Positions 1 to 6,066 of a DNA stretch of 11,489 bases are shown in pieces (the stretch's first letter is position 1; every line of letters begins with the position of its first letter). Below the pieces are notes generated by a model. The model was not told where the DNA came from. It saw only the letters and a program-made list of their open reading frames with translations, and ran no database searches. The position numbers and the translations under genes were made by a program. Source of the DNA: Oscillospiraceae bacterium (lineage in GTDB: Bacteria; Bacillota; Clostridia; Oscillospirales; Acutalibacteraceae). The stretch spans positions 3,545-15,033 of the forward strand of contig JAQVYP010000027.1 of NCBI GenBank assembly GCA_029004655.1. The letters are read 5' to 3'.

Positions 1-321
1 TATTATATCATATTAATCCGCGTCTGTACAAGAATATTTTACTTGTAGTTTTAAACCTCTCCGATACGTTGTTATATGTGAAAAAACAGCGTTTCATTTT
101 TTCCTAATATGCAGCGGTTTTTATGGTTAATTGCCTAATTATCTTAATATTATTAAGTCTACTTGCTGAGTATTTGTCTATTACAGCCTGTTTAACTAAT
201 TTAATTAATCAAATAGGCAAAATTCTTTAGTGAATTGTAGCGAAAAGTCATTCATCTTTTTGTTTAATTTTAGTTAAAACCGATATTTTGTTTTAAACTG
301 TAAAATTTCGAATAAAATAAA
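1..321. other. AT-rich non-coding stretch upstream of glnN
   Basis: No open reading frame of useful length or with a credible ribosome binding site was seen on either strand. The stretch is strongly AT-rich. The only local structure noticed is a weak pair of inverted heptamers, TTGCCTA near 130 and TAGGCAA near 214. It probably holds upstream control sequence for glnN and the 5' or 3' flank of a gene outside the window. Confidence 0.5.
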
Positions 322-350
322 TTGACAATGTATTTTTATAAGTATATACT
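322..350 (+). promoter_or_regulatory. Sigma-A-type promoter of glnN
   Basis: A perfect -35 box TTGACA (322-327) is followed by a 17-nt spacer and a -10 box TATACT (345-350, 5 of 6 consensus). Transcription would start near 357, leaving a leader of about 255 nt before the glnN start. The palindromic repeat at 385-544 lies entirely in that leader. Confidence 0.8.
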
Positions 351-384
351 TTTTAGAAGGGCAGTCATGGCGTTGTGGATGTTA

Positions 385-544
385 AATACTGCTCCCCCAT
401 TAAATAATAGACATCTTTGCGGTTGATTTTCCGCTCTGCTGCGTTCTCGTCGTCAATGGGCGACAAGCCCGCTGTCCTTCTCATCCATGCAGGGCAAAAA
501 TTAACTCGCAAATCTGTTATACTCTTTAATGGGAGAGCATTATT
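385..544 (+). repeat. MITE-like palindromic repeat, copy 1 (glnN leader)
   Basis: This is a 160-bp imperfect palindrome. The 20-nt ends (385-404 and 525-544) are complementary at all but two positions. Inside them TCTTTGCGG (414-422) faces CTCGCAAATCT (505-515), and the centre is a GGGC-GACAA-GCCC hairpin (458-470). The core 414-515 is 102 nt long and is recognisably homologous, in the same orientation, to the 102-nt core of copy 2 at 2834-2935. No transposase is encoded, so it would be a non-autonomous element, or a structured repeat of the genome. It sits between the glnN promoter and ribosome binding site, so every glnN transcript should carry it as a long hairpin. The short minus-strand reading frame across it is not considered a gene. 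Confidence 0.75.
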
Positions 545-573
545 CAAGGCATCTGCAGCGCTTTTTGAATAAT
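539..573 (+). repeat. Inverted repeat just upstream of glnN RBS
   Basis: ATTATTCAA (539-547) and TTGAATAAT (565-573) form a perfect 9-bp stem around a 17-nt loop. It overlaps the right end of the palindromic repeat and ends about 27 nt before the AGGAGG. There is no following T-run, so it is not a terminator. It could be a second leader hairpin or a protein-binding site. Confidence 0.45.
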
Positions 574-612
574 AATTATATGTAATGTTTTAAAAAATCA
601 GGAGGTATATTA

Positions 613-2703
613 ATGAGTAGAATTTCCGAGATTTTTGGCAGCGACGTATTTAATGATGCGGTTATGAAGGAAAAGCTCCCAAAAGAAACCTATAAGGCAT
701 TAAAAAGAACTATATCAAACGGAACGCCGCTTGACATAAGTGTTGCCAATACTGTAGCCAACGCAATGAAGGATTGGGCTCTGGAAAAAGGGGCTACTCA
801 TTTCACCCACTGGTTTCAACCAATGACCGGAATAACTGCCGAAAAACACGATAGCTTCATCTCACCGACCGATGACGGTCACGTTATCATGGAATTTTCT
901 GGCAAAGAACTTATTAAGGGCGAACCGGACGCCTCCAGTTTCCCATCAGGCGGGCTAAGGGCTACTTTCGAGGCAAGAGGATACACTGCATGGGATCCTA
1001 CCTCTTATGCTTTTATGAAAGACGGAACACTTTGCATACCGACCGCGTTTTGTTCCTATGGTGGCGAAGCATTAGATAAAAAGACTCCTTTGCTCCGTTC
1101 AATGGAGGTAATCAACACACAAGCTCTTAGAATATTAAGACTTTTCGGAAACACAGATTGTAAGCACATTCAAATCACAGTTGGACCTGAGCAAGAATAT
1201 TTTTTGATTGATAAAGAACTGTTTGATAAGCGCAAAGATTTACAGTTATGCGGACGCACTTTATTTGGAGCAAAACCGCCAAAAGGTCAGGAACTGGATG
1301 ACCATTATTTTGGAGCAATCAAGCCCCGCGTTGCCTCTTATATGAGAGACTTAGATAAAGAACTTTGGAAATTAGGGATTCTTGCAAAGACAGAACATAA
1401 CGAAGTTGCTCCGGCGCAGCATGAGCTTGCACCGATTTTTACAACAGTAAACATTGCAACCGATCACAATCAGCTTACAATGGAAACAATGAAAAAGGTT
1501 GCCGCAAGGCACGGACTTGTTTGCATGCTTCACGAAAAACCATTTAACTGTGTTAACGGAAGCGGGAAACACAACAATTGGTCTTTGTCCACCGATACAG
1601 GAATAAATCTTTTGGAGCCCGGTAAAACGCCATACGAAAATGCCCAGTTCCTGCTATTTTTATCAGCTGTTATTAAAGCTGTTGATGAGTATCAGGATTT
1701 AATGCGTATTACTGTGGCTAGTGCCGGAAACGACCACAGACTTGGAGCTAACGAAGCACCTCCTGCTGTTGTTTCAATGTTTATCGGCGATGAGCTCATG
1801 AATATACTTGAATCTATCGAAAATGGTGTTGCTTATAAAGGCACTGAAAAGGTTGAAATGGCAATTGGGGTTAATGTTCTTCCACATTTCCCGAAGGATA
1901 CTACAGACCGCAATCGCACTTCTCCGTTTGCTTTTACAGGTAACAAATTTGAATTCAGAATGCTTGGTTCAGCACTTTCAATCGCCGGACCCAACACCGT
2001 TCTTAATACAATAGTTGCAGAAGAGTTAAAACAATTTGCCGATGAACTCGAAAATGCCGGTGACTTTACAACTGCTCTAAACGAAATAATTAAGCAAACA
2101 ATCAAAGAACATAAAAGGATTGTCTTTAATGGCGACGGTTATTCGCATGAATGGGAAATTGAAGCAGAAAAAAGAGGCTTGTTAAATCTCAAAACCACTG
2201 TTGATGCGGTTCCGCACTATATTGCCCCTAAAAACATCAAACTGTTTACCGAGCATAAGATTTACACCGAAGCCGAAATGCATGCAAGATATGATATTGC
2301 ACTTGAAACTTATAGCAAGGTAATTAAAATTGAAGCATTGACAATGCTGGATATGGTTAAACAAGATATAATTCCGTCAGTTTCAAAGTATACGAAGACA
2401 CTTTCAGATGCAGTCATTTCAAAGAAAGCTATCTCTGATTCTATTCCCTGCAGCATGGAAATATCTATAATAAACAAACTTTCAAACTTGTGCAATTCAA
2501 TGTACAATTATACCGAAGTTTTGGAAAAATCAATTGATGATGTTAAGAATCATGAATCCAGTACGCTTGAAACCGCATTGTATTATCGCTCTGTTTTTGA
2601 TACAATGCAAGAGCTGCGTGTCGTTGTGGATGAAACAGAATCTAATACGTCTTCGGAATTGTGGCCGTATCCAACATTAAGTGATTTACTTTTCAAAATT
2701 TAA
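613..2703 (+). CDS. glnN: Type III glutamine synthetase (GlnN)
   Basis: It makes glutamine from glutamate, ammonia and ATP in the cytoplasm, the main route of ammonium assimilation. At 696 residues it has the size of GSIII (about 700) and is much longer than GSI (about 450). The N-terminal GSIII region contains THWFQPMTG (65-73) and the signature around CIPTAFCSYGGEALDKKTPL (141-160). Active-site segments follow in order: GPEQEYFLID (191-200), EHNEVAPAQHEL (261-272), HEKPFNCVNGSGKHNNWS (307-324), HRLGANEAPPA (375-385) and DRNRTSPFAFTGNKFEFR (432-449). The C-terminal ~200 residues are the helical GSIII extension. The start is set by GGAGG (601-605) seven nt upstream of ATG. It is a single-gene unit with its own promoter and terminator; the palindromic repeat in its leader is a possible control element. 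Identification is secure from the motifs. Confidence 0.97.
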   Translation: MSRISEIFGSDVFNDAVMKEKLPKETYKALKRTISNGTPLDISVANTVANAMKDWALEKGATHFTHWFQPMTGITAEKHDSFISPTDDGHVIMEFSGKELIKGEPDASSFPSGGLRATFEARGYTAWDPTSYAFMKDGTLCIPTAFCSYGGEALDKKTPLLRSMEVINTQALRILRLFGNTDCKHIQITVGPEQEYFLIDKELFDKRKDLQLCGRTLFGAKPPKGQELDDHYFGAIKPRVASYMRDLDKELWKLGILAKTEHNEVAPAQHELAPIFTTVNIATDHNQLTMETMKKVAARHGLVCMLHEKPFNCVNGSGKHNNWSLSTDTGINLLEPGKTPYENAQFLLFLSAVIKAVDEYQDLMRITVASAGNDHRLGANEAPPAVVSMFIGDELMNILESIENGVAYKGTEKVEMAIGVNVLPHFPKDTTDRNRTSPFAFTGNKFEFRMLGSALSIAGPNTVLNTIVAEELKQFADELENAGDFTTALNEIIKQTIKEHKRIVFNGDGYSHEWEIEAEKRGLLNLKTTVDAVPHYIAPKNIKLFTEHKIYTEAEMHARYDIALETYSKVIKIEALTMLDMVKQDIIPSVSKYTKTLSDAVISKKAISDSIPCSMEISIINKLSNLCNSMYNYTEVLEKSIDDVKNHESSTLETALYYRSVFDTMQELRVVVDETESNTSSELWPYPTLSDLLFKI

Positions 2704-2713
2704 TTGCAGTTTT

Positions 2714-2752
2714 AAGGGCATCTGTAACGACCTGTTACGGATGCCCTTTTTT
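2714..2752 (+). terminator. Rho-independent terminator of glnN
   Basis: A 15-bp stem with one G-U pair (2714-2728 with 2734-2748) has the loop GACCT and is followed by a run of T residues to 2752. It begins 11 nt after the glnN stop. Confidence 0.92.
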
Positions 2753-2804
2753 CATCTATGCACCTAAACTTTTTCAACTGAAAAATAAAAGCGCCGCTGT
2801 AGCT

Positions 2805-2965
2805 TATACTAATTCCAAATAAAAATCAACCAATCTTCGCGGTCTTTTGTTTGCGAGACTGCGTTGTCGTTCTCGGCGGGCGATAGCCCGCCTTCGTCCT
2901 CCGCCTTGTCTCACAAACAAAATCCTCGCAAATCTTGGTCACTTTTTAATTGGAATTAGTATTAA
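2805..2965 (+). repeat. MITE-like palindromic repeat, copy 2 (between glnN and guaB)
   Basis: This 161-bp element has inverted ends ATACTAATTCCAA (2806-2818) and TTGGAATTAGTAT (2950-2962), identical in complement. The arms continue as an imperfect palindrome (ACCAATCTTCGCGG against CTCGCAAATCTTGGT, and TTTTGTTTGCGAGAC against GTCTCACAAACAAAA). The tip is a perfect hairpin GGCGGGC-GATA-GCCCGCC (2875-2892) with a GNRA-like GATA loop. The 102-nt core (2834-2935) has the same length, orientation and distance from the ends (29-30 nt) as copy 1. It lies in the convergent gap after the glnN terminator and before the guaB 3' end, and encodes no protein. TTA/TAA at the outer edges may be target-site remnants, which is uncertain. 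Confidence 0.85.
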
Positions 2966-3033
2966 ATGAACTGCAACGGCATTTGTTTATTTTCTGACCT
3001 GATACATATATCAAGCTTTTAAATTTAAATATA

Positions 3034-4542
3034 TTATTTATTATATGAATTGTTGCTATCCTTTTGAATAACGTCATGTGCTCCGCCCTCAAGAATACTT
3101 GTGGCTGAAACAAGAGTAAGCTTTGCTTTTTTCTGAAGCTCCGGAATTGAAAGAGCTCCACAGTTGCACATTGTAGACTTAACCTTCCCAAGCGATTGTG
3201 TTACATTGTCTTTGAGTGAGCCGGCATATGGAACATATGAATCAACGCCTTCTTCAAAGGAAAGCTTGGTTGCACCGCCAAGGTCATATCTTTGCCAGTT
3301 TCTGGCACGATTTGAGCCCTCACCCCAATACTCCTTGACATAGTTTCCGCCCATAACCAGTTTGTTTGTCGGGCTTTCATCAAATCGGGCAAAATAGCGA
3401 CCGAGCATAATGAAATCCGCGCCCATTGCAAGTGCTAGAGTCATGTGATAATCATGAACAATTCCACCATCTGAGCAAACCGGAACATAAACACCTGTTT
3501 TCTCAAAATATTCATCTCTTGCCTGACAAACATCAATCAATGCAGTTGCCTGCCCACGGCCTATACCCTTTTGCTCTCTGGTTATACAAATAGAGCCACC
3601 ACCGATACCGACCTTAACAAAATCCGCACCGCTCTCTGCAAGATAAAGAAAACCTTCACGGTCGACAACATTACCTGCGCCTACCTTAACAGAATCACCA
3701 TATTGGGAACGAATATAATCAATTGTAAGCTTCTGCCACTCTGAAAAACCTTCTGATGAATCAATACAAAGAACATCTGCACCCGCCTCTATCAAAGCAG
3801 GAACACGCTTGGCATAATCACGAGTGTTTATTCCGGCACCAACAACATATCTCTTGCTTGGATCCAAAAGTTCATTAGGATTTTCTTTATGAGAATCATA
3901 ATCCTTGCGGAAAACAAAATAGCAAAGTTTGCCGTCATCACTGATAATCGGGAGAGCATTAAGCTTGTTATCCCAAATTATATTATTAGCTTCCTTTAAT
4001 GTAATGCCTTCTTCAGCACAGATAAGTGACTCGAAGGGAGTCATAAATTCTGAAACAAGTGTATCAATATCCATACGGCTGACACGATAGTCGCGGCTGG
4101 TCACAATGCCAACCAATTTACCATCAGCAGTTCCGTCTTCTGTAACGGCTACTGTACCATGTCCTGTTTTTTTCTTTAAATCCAGAATATCTTCCAATGT
4201 TTGGTCTGGGCGAATATTCGAATCGCTCTTAACAAATCCGGCTTTGTAACTTTTTGCTTTGGCAACCATGGCGGCCTCAGACTCTATTGATTGAGAACCA
4301 TAAATGAAGGAAATTCCACCCTCACGTGCAAGTGCAACAGCCAATTTATCACCTGATACGGATTGCATTATAGCTGAAACCAACGGAATATTCATAAAAA
4401 GAGCCGGTTCTTCGCCCTTTTTAAACTTAACCACAGGTGTTTTAAGACTAACGTTGCTTGGAACACATGTTGATGAAGAGTATCCCGGAATAAGCAAGTA
4501 TTCATTAAAAGTATGTGCCGGTTCATTGAAAAATACAGCCAT
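3034..4542 (-). CDS. guaB: Inosine-5'-monophosphate dehydrogenase (IMPDH)
   Basis: It oxidises IMP to XMP with NAD+, the committed step of GMP synthesis. The 502-residue chain is a TIM barrel interrupted by two CBS domains (about 100-220). Visible active-site parts are the NAD-contact Asp261 (CIDSSEG), Lys310, the catalytic Cys319 in GIGGGSICITRE, the IMP-phosphate site CSDGG (356-360) and GRYFAR (381-386), the flap with Arg418-Tyr419 (NWQRYD), and Glu431 (SFEEGVDSYVPYAG). The flap EYWGEGSNRARNWQRYD and the C-terminal STMCNCGAL are unlike the common bacterial GuaB and match my memory of the Tritrichomonas foetus enzyme, including residue numbers. The start ATG follows GAGGAG by 6 nt. It has its own promoter 35-63 nt upstream and no purine riboswitch in its short leader. 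No clear U-tract terminator was seen downstream. Function is secure; the subfamily assignment rests on recall. Confidence 0.96.
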   Translation of the reverse strand: MAVFFNEPAHTFNEYLLIPGYSSSTCVPSNVSLKTPVVKFKKGEEPALFMNIPLVSAIMQSVSGDKLAVALAREGGISFIYGSQSIESEAAMVAKAKSYKAGFVKSDSNIRPDQTLEDILDLKKKTGHGTVAVTEDGTADGKLVGIVTSRDYRVSRMDIDTLVSEFMTPFESLICAEEGITLKEANNIIWDNKLNALPIISDDGKLCYFVFRKDYDSHKENPNELLDPSKRYVVGAGINTRDYAKRVPALIEAGADVLCIDSSEGFSEWQKLTIDYIRSQYGDSVKVGAGNVVDREGFLYLAESGADFVKVGIGGGSICITREQKGIGRGQATALIDVCQARDEYFEKTGVYVPVCSDGGIVHDYHMTLALAMGADFIMLGRYFARFDESPTNKLVMGGNYVKEYWGEGSNRARNWQRYDLGGATKLSFEEGVDSYVPYAGSLKDNVTQSLGKVKSTMCNCGALSIPELQKKAKLTLVSATSILEGGAHDVIQKDSNNSYNK

Positions 4543-4576
4543 ATTTCTTCTCCTCGCTATTTGTTATTAATATAAA

Positions 4577-4605
4577 ATTATAGTTGAAAAACAATCCATA
4601 GTCAA
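4577..4605 (-). promoter_or_regulatory. Sigma-A-type promoter of guaB
   Basis: Read on the minus strand, TTGACT (4605-4600) is followed by a 17-nt spacer and a perfect TATAAT (4582-4577). The predicted start is near 4570, giving a leader of only about 28 nt, too short to hold a purine riboswitch. Confidence 0.88.
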
Positions 4606-4697
4606 CCTATTATTGGCTTTTTAAATTTTTTATAACTATTGTTTTAACATTTATACATAAAAAATTTTATTTTTATCATTTTTGTCTATAAATATCT

Positions 4698-4703
4698 TAT
4701 AAT
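4698..4703 (+). promoter_or_regulatory. Possible -10 box for the ferritin-like gene
   Basis: A perfect TATAAT is present, but the best upstream hexamer, TTATCA at 4673-4678, gives a 19-nt spacer, longer than ideal. A second candidate is TATATT (4764-4769) next to the 24-bp palindrome, whose -35 is also poor. Which one is used cannot be settled from sequence. Confidence 0.35.
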
Positions 4704-4779
4704 CCTATCATTCCACCCTATTCACATTCACAAAAATGGGGGTTTTTCAATAATATGTAATAGTATATTAAAAGTATGG

Positions 4780-4803
4780 ATTAGCGTGAACTTTCACGCT
4801 AAT
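4780..4803. promoter_or_regulatory. 24-bp perfect palindrome, candidate operator
   Basis: ATTAGCGTGAA (4780-4790) and TTCACGCTAAT (4793-4803) are exact reverse complements around a 2-bp centre CT. A 2-nt loop is too tight for the whole repeat to act simply as an RNA hairpin, so a dimeric DNA-binding regulator is the likelier reader. It lies 10 bp after a TATATT box and immediately before the structured leader of the ferritin-like gene. The regulator is unknown. Confidence 0.6.
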
Positions 4804-4804
4804 A

Positions 4805-4912
4805 AATAAAAATGGTGTGCCCCCTATGCCAACAAGTGGCAACCGTGGCACAAACGCATAATAATCACCATTTCCGGTGAATTTTTATTATGTTTTGTGC
4901 CTGAGAAAGGAT
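4805..4912 (+). ncRNA. Structured leader with competing folds, candidate cis-regulatory RNA
   Basis: Fold A is a three-way junction. AATAAAAAT (4805-4813) pairs with ATTTTTATT (4881-4889). Inside are a stem-loop with 4817-4821/4847-4851 and 4827-4831/4837-4841 around a 5x5 internal loop, and the hairpin TCACC/GGTGA (4865-4869/4876-4880). Fold B is a long hairpin: GGCACAAA (4847-4854) with TTTGTGCC (4894-4901), CATAATAA (4857-4864) with TTATTATG (4885-4892), then the same TCACC/GGTGA tip. GGCAC and the segment 4885-4889 can take part in only one fold at a time. Fold B ends two nt before the GAGAAAGG ribosome binding site of the ferritin-like gene, so the switch could act on translation. I could not match it to a known riboswitch class. 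Pairings are read directly from sequence; regulation is inferred. Confidence 0.55.
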
Positions 4913-4915
4913 ATG

Positions 4916-5332
4916 ATGACTACTATGCAATCAACCCAGACTATAAACAATTTAAAGAATTATATAGCAGCCGAAATCCATGATTCCATGCTATATTCAG
5001 AACTGGCAAAAATTGCTCCGACTATAGACGACCGAACTCTTCTGATGGAATTTGCCGCAGATGAGCAATCCCACGCTGACGAATTTAAACGTATTTTAAG
5101 ATCAATAACCGGTCAGTATTTCAATCCAATACCCGAGAGAATCATTATAAATATGCCCTACCGAGACATATTACGGGATCGTGTTATTGATGAAAGCGGA
5201 GACTTCAGAAAATATGGATTGCAATATATTGAAACCCCGCAAAACTCTCCACTTAAAACCGCCTATTATCGCGCAAGAACTGATGAAAATGTACACGCCC
5301 TGAGATTACTTAAAATGCTGAGCACCGAATAA
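4916..5332 (+). CDS. Ferritin-like (rubrerythrin-type) diiron-fold protein
   Basis: This is a small protein of 138 residues with a ferritin-like four-helix pattern. Helix 1 carries E20 with Y27 (AAEIHDSMLYSEL), helix 2 carries E50xxH53 (ADEQSHADEF), helix 3 carries E93 with Y100 at the same spacing (DESGDFRKYG), and helix 4 carries E124xxH127 (TDENVHALRL). All six usual diiron ligands can therefore be matched, although the second half is more divergent. No rubredoxin-like CxxC iron site is present, so it is not a full rubrerythrin. Likely roles are iron or peroxide handling, or a scaffold function; substrate is not determinable. The ATG at 4916 is preferred because GAGAAAGG (4903-4910) lies 5 nt upstream. 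An in-frame GTG at 4877 is rejected because it falls inside the leader hairpin without a ribosome binding site. It is monocistronic, ending in a shared bidirectional terminator. Confidence 0.8.
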   Translation: MTTMQSTQTINNLKNYIAAEIHDSMLYSELAKIAPTIDDRTLLMEFAADEQSHADEFKRILRSITGQYFNPIPERIIINMPYRDILRDRVIDESGDFRKYGLQYIETPQNSPLKTAYYRARTDENVHALRLLKMLSTE

Positions 5333-5367
5333 AAAAGAGCGCCGAAATGAAAACGGCGCTCTTTTCC
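5333..5367. terminator. Bidirectional terminator between ferritin-like gene and comEA-like gene
   Basis: A perfect 12-bp stem, AAAAGAGCGCCG (5333-5344) with CGGCGCTCTTTT (5354-5365), has a 9-nt loop. The U-rich side works in both directions, so it can end the plus-strand ferritin-like transcript and the convergent minus-strand transcript, whose stop codon is 2 nt beyond. Confidence 0.93.
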
Positions 5368-5368
5368 T

Positions 5369-5974
5369 TTATTTAATAGTTACATAATCTTTAATTTTAT
5401 TAAATGTGGCATCTCCTATACCTTTGACCTCGTTCAGCTCTTCAACGCTTGTAAATGCGCCATAGGTGTCGCGATAGACAATAATTGCTTCGGCTTTTGT
5501 TTCTCCAATACCATTTAGAGTGCACAGAGCTGTAACGTCTGCTGTATTAATATTAACTAATCCCGTAGATTCAGATGCTGAACTGCTGGATTCAATTTTT
5601 ACAACAGAGCTTTGTTGTGAATCAGTGGGTTTTGTTATTTCTTTAATAACAGTACTACCCGTATTTGAAGTTTGTGTTGGAATTTTACTCGTAAAAGCTT
5701 CGTCACTGCTTTCTTCAGAATAATCCTCGCCTATGGCTGCTGCCACCGTTTCAATTGCATTTGTTTGCGTGTTTATGCTACTTGCGGCATAGGTCGTTTG
5801 AACAGTTGCAACAGGAATGGAATAGATACAATTACAAGCGACAATAACAGCAGTTAAAACCAAACAAAGCCCTAAAATCACAAATTCCTGAACCGTAAGA
5901 TTAATAGTTTGTTTCGGTTTAGTTTTATCCTTTTCCGCGCTATTTTGACTATTATTAATATTTTTATCTTCCAT
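5369..5974 (-). CDS. ComEA-like helix-hairpin-helix DNA-binding protein
   Basis: The protein has 201 residues. Residues 1-30 are polar and charged, 31-52 are a membrane segment, about 55-138 are a Ser/Thr/Glu-rich low-complexity linker, and 139-201 are a tandem helix-hairpin-helix domain starting VNINTAD. The two hairpins are LNGIGETKAEAII (153-165) and VKGIGDATFNKIKDYV (183-198). This is the C-terminal DNA-binding module of ComEA, the surface receptor that passes double-stranded DNA to the ComEC channel. The SLBB domain found in Bacillus ComEA is absent and replaced by the linker. I44-V45-A46-C47 fits a lipobox, so it could be a lipoprotein instead of a simple TM-anchored protein, though the long N-region argues against that. 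AGAGG lies just upstream of the ATG, and a strong promoter precedes it. comEC is not in the window, so competence is inferred only. Confidence 0.85.
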   Translation of the reverse strand: MEDKNINNSQNSAEKDKTKPKQTINLTVQEFVILGLCLVLTAVIVACNCIYSIPVATVQTTYAASSINTQTNAIETVAAAIGEDYSEESSDEAFTSKIPTQTSNTGSTVIKEITKPTDSQQSSVVKIESSSSASESTGLVNINTADVTALCTLNGIGETKAEAIIVYRDTYGAFTSVEELNEVKGIGDATFNKIKDYVTIK

Positions 5975-6014
5975 AAAAACCTCTTGTTTTACATATTTCT
6001 ACACTATTGTTAAA

Positions 6015-6043
6015 ATTGTATCATTAGTAGAAATTATTGTCAA
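6015..6043 (-). promoter_or_regulatory. Sigma-A-type promoter of the comEA-like gene
   Basis: On the minus strand, a perfect TTGACA (6043-6038) is followed by a 17-nt spacer and TACAAT (6020-6015, 5 of 6). It lies in the 92-bp gap after the DeoR-family gene. Because no terminator was seen after that gene, some read-through is also possible. Confidence 0.85.
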
Positions 6044-6066
6044 CATTATAATCGAAATATGGTAAA

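Noticed and set aside
365..547. 60-residue minus-strand reading frame before glnN
   Set aside because: It is contained almost entirely in the palindromic repeat, has no convincing ribosome binding site and shows no protein family character.
2946..3191. 81-residue minus-strand reading frame beyond guaB
   Set aside because: It overlaps the guaB 3' end in another frame and runs into the repeat; no ribosome binding site or family features.
4811..4860. ATGGTGT and ACAAACGC recall segments of the fluoride (crcB) riboswitch
   Set aside because: The spacing and the pseudoknot-forming segments do not fit, and the downstream gene is not a fluoride transporter.
4874..4885. CCGGTGAATTTT resembles part of a cobalamin riboswitch
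   Set aside because: No B12 box (GCCACUG-type) and no matching scaffold nearby; the match is short and explained by the TCACC/GGTGA hairpin.
4895..4912. TGCCTGAGAAAGG resembles the CUGAGA box of a TPP riboswitch
   Set aside because: The other conserved TPP parts (the ACC...AACCUGAUC...GGG segments) are absent downstream, where the coding region begins at once.
4877..4915. GTG start extending the ferritin-like protein by 13 residues
   Set aside because: It lies within the leader hairpin with no ribosome binding site ahead; ATG at 4916 has GAGAAAGG at proper spacing and begins just before the first ferritin helix.
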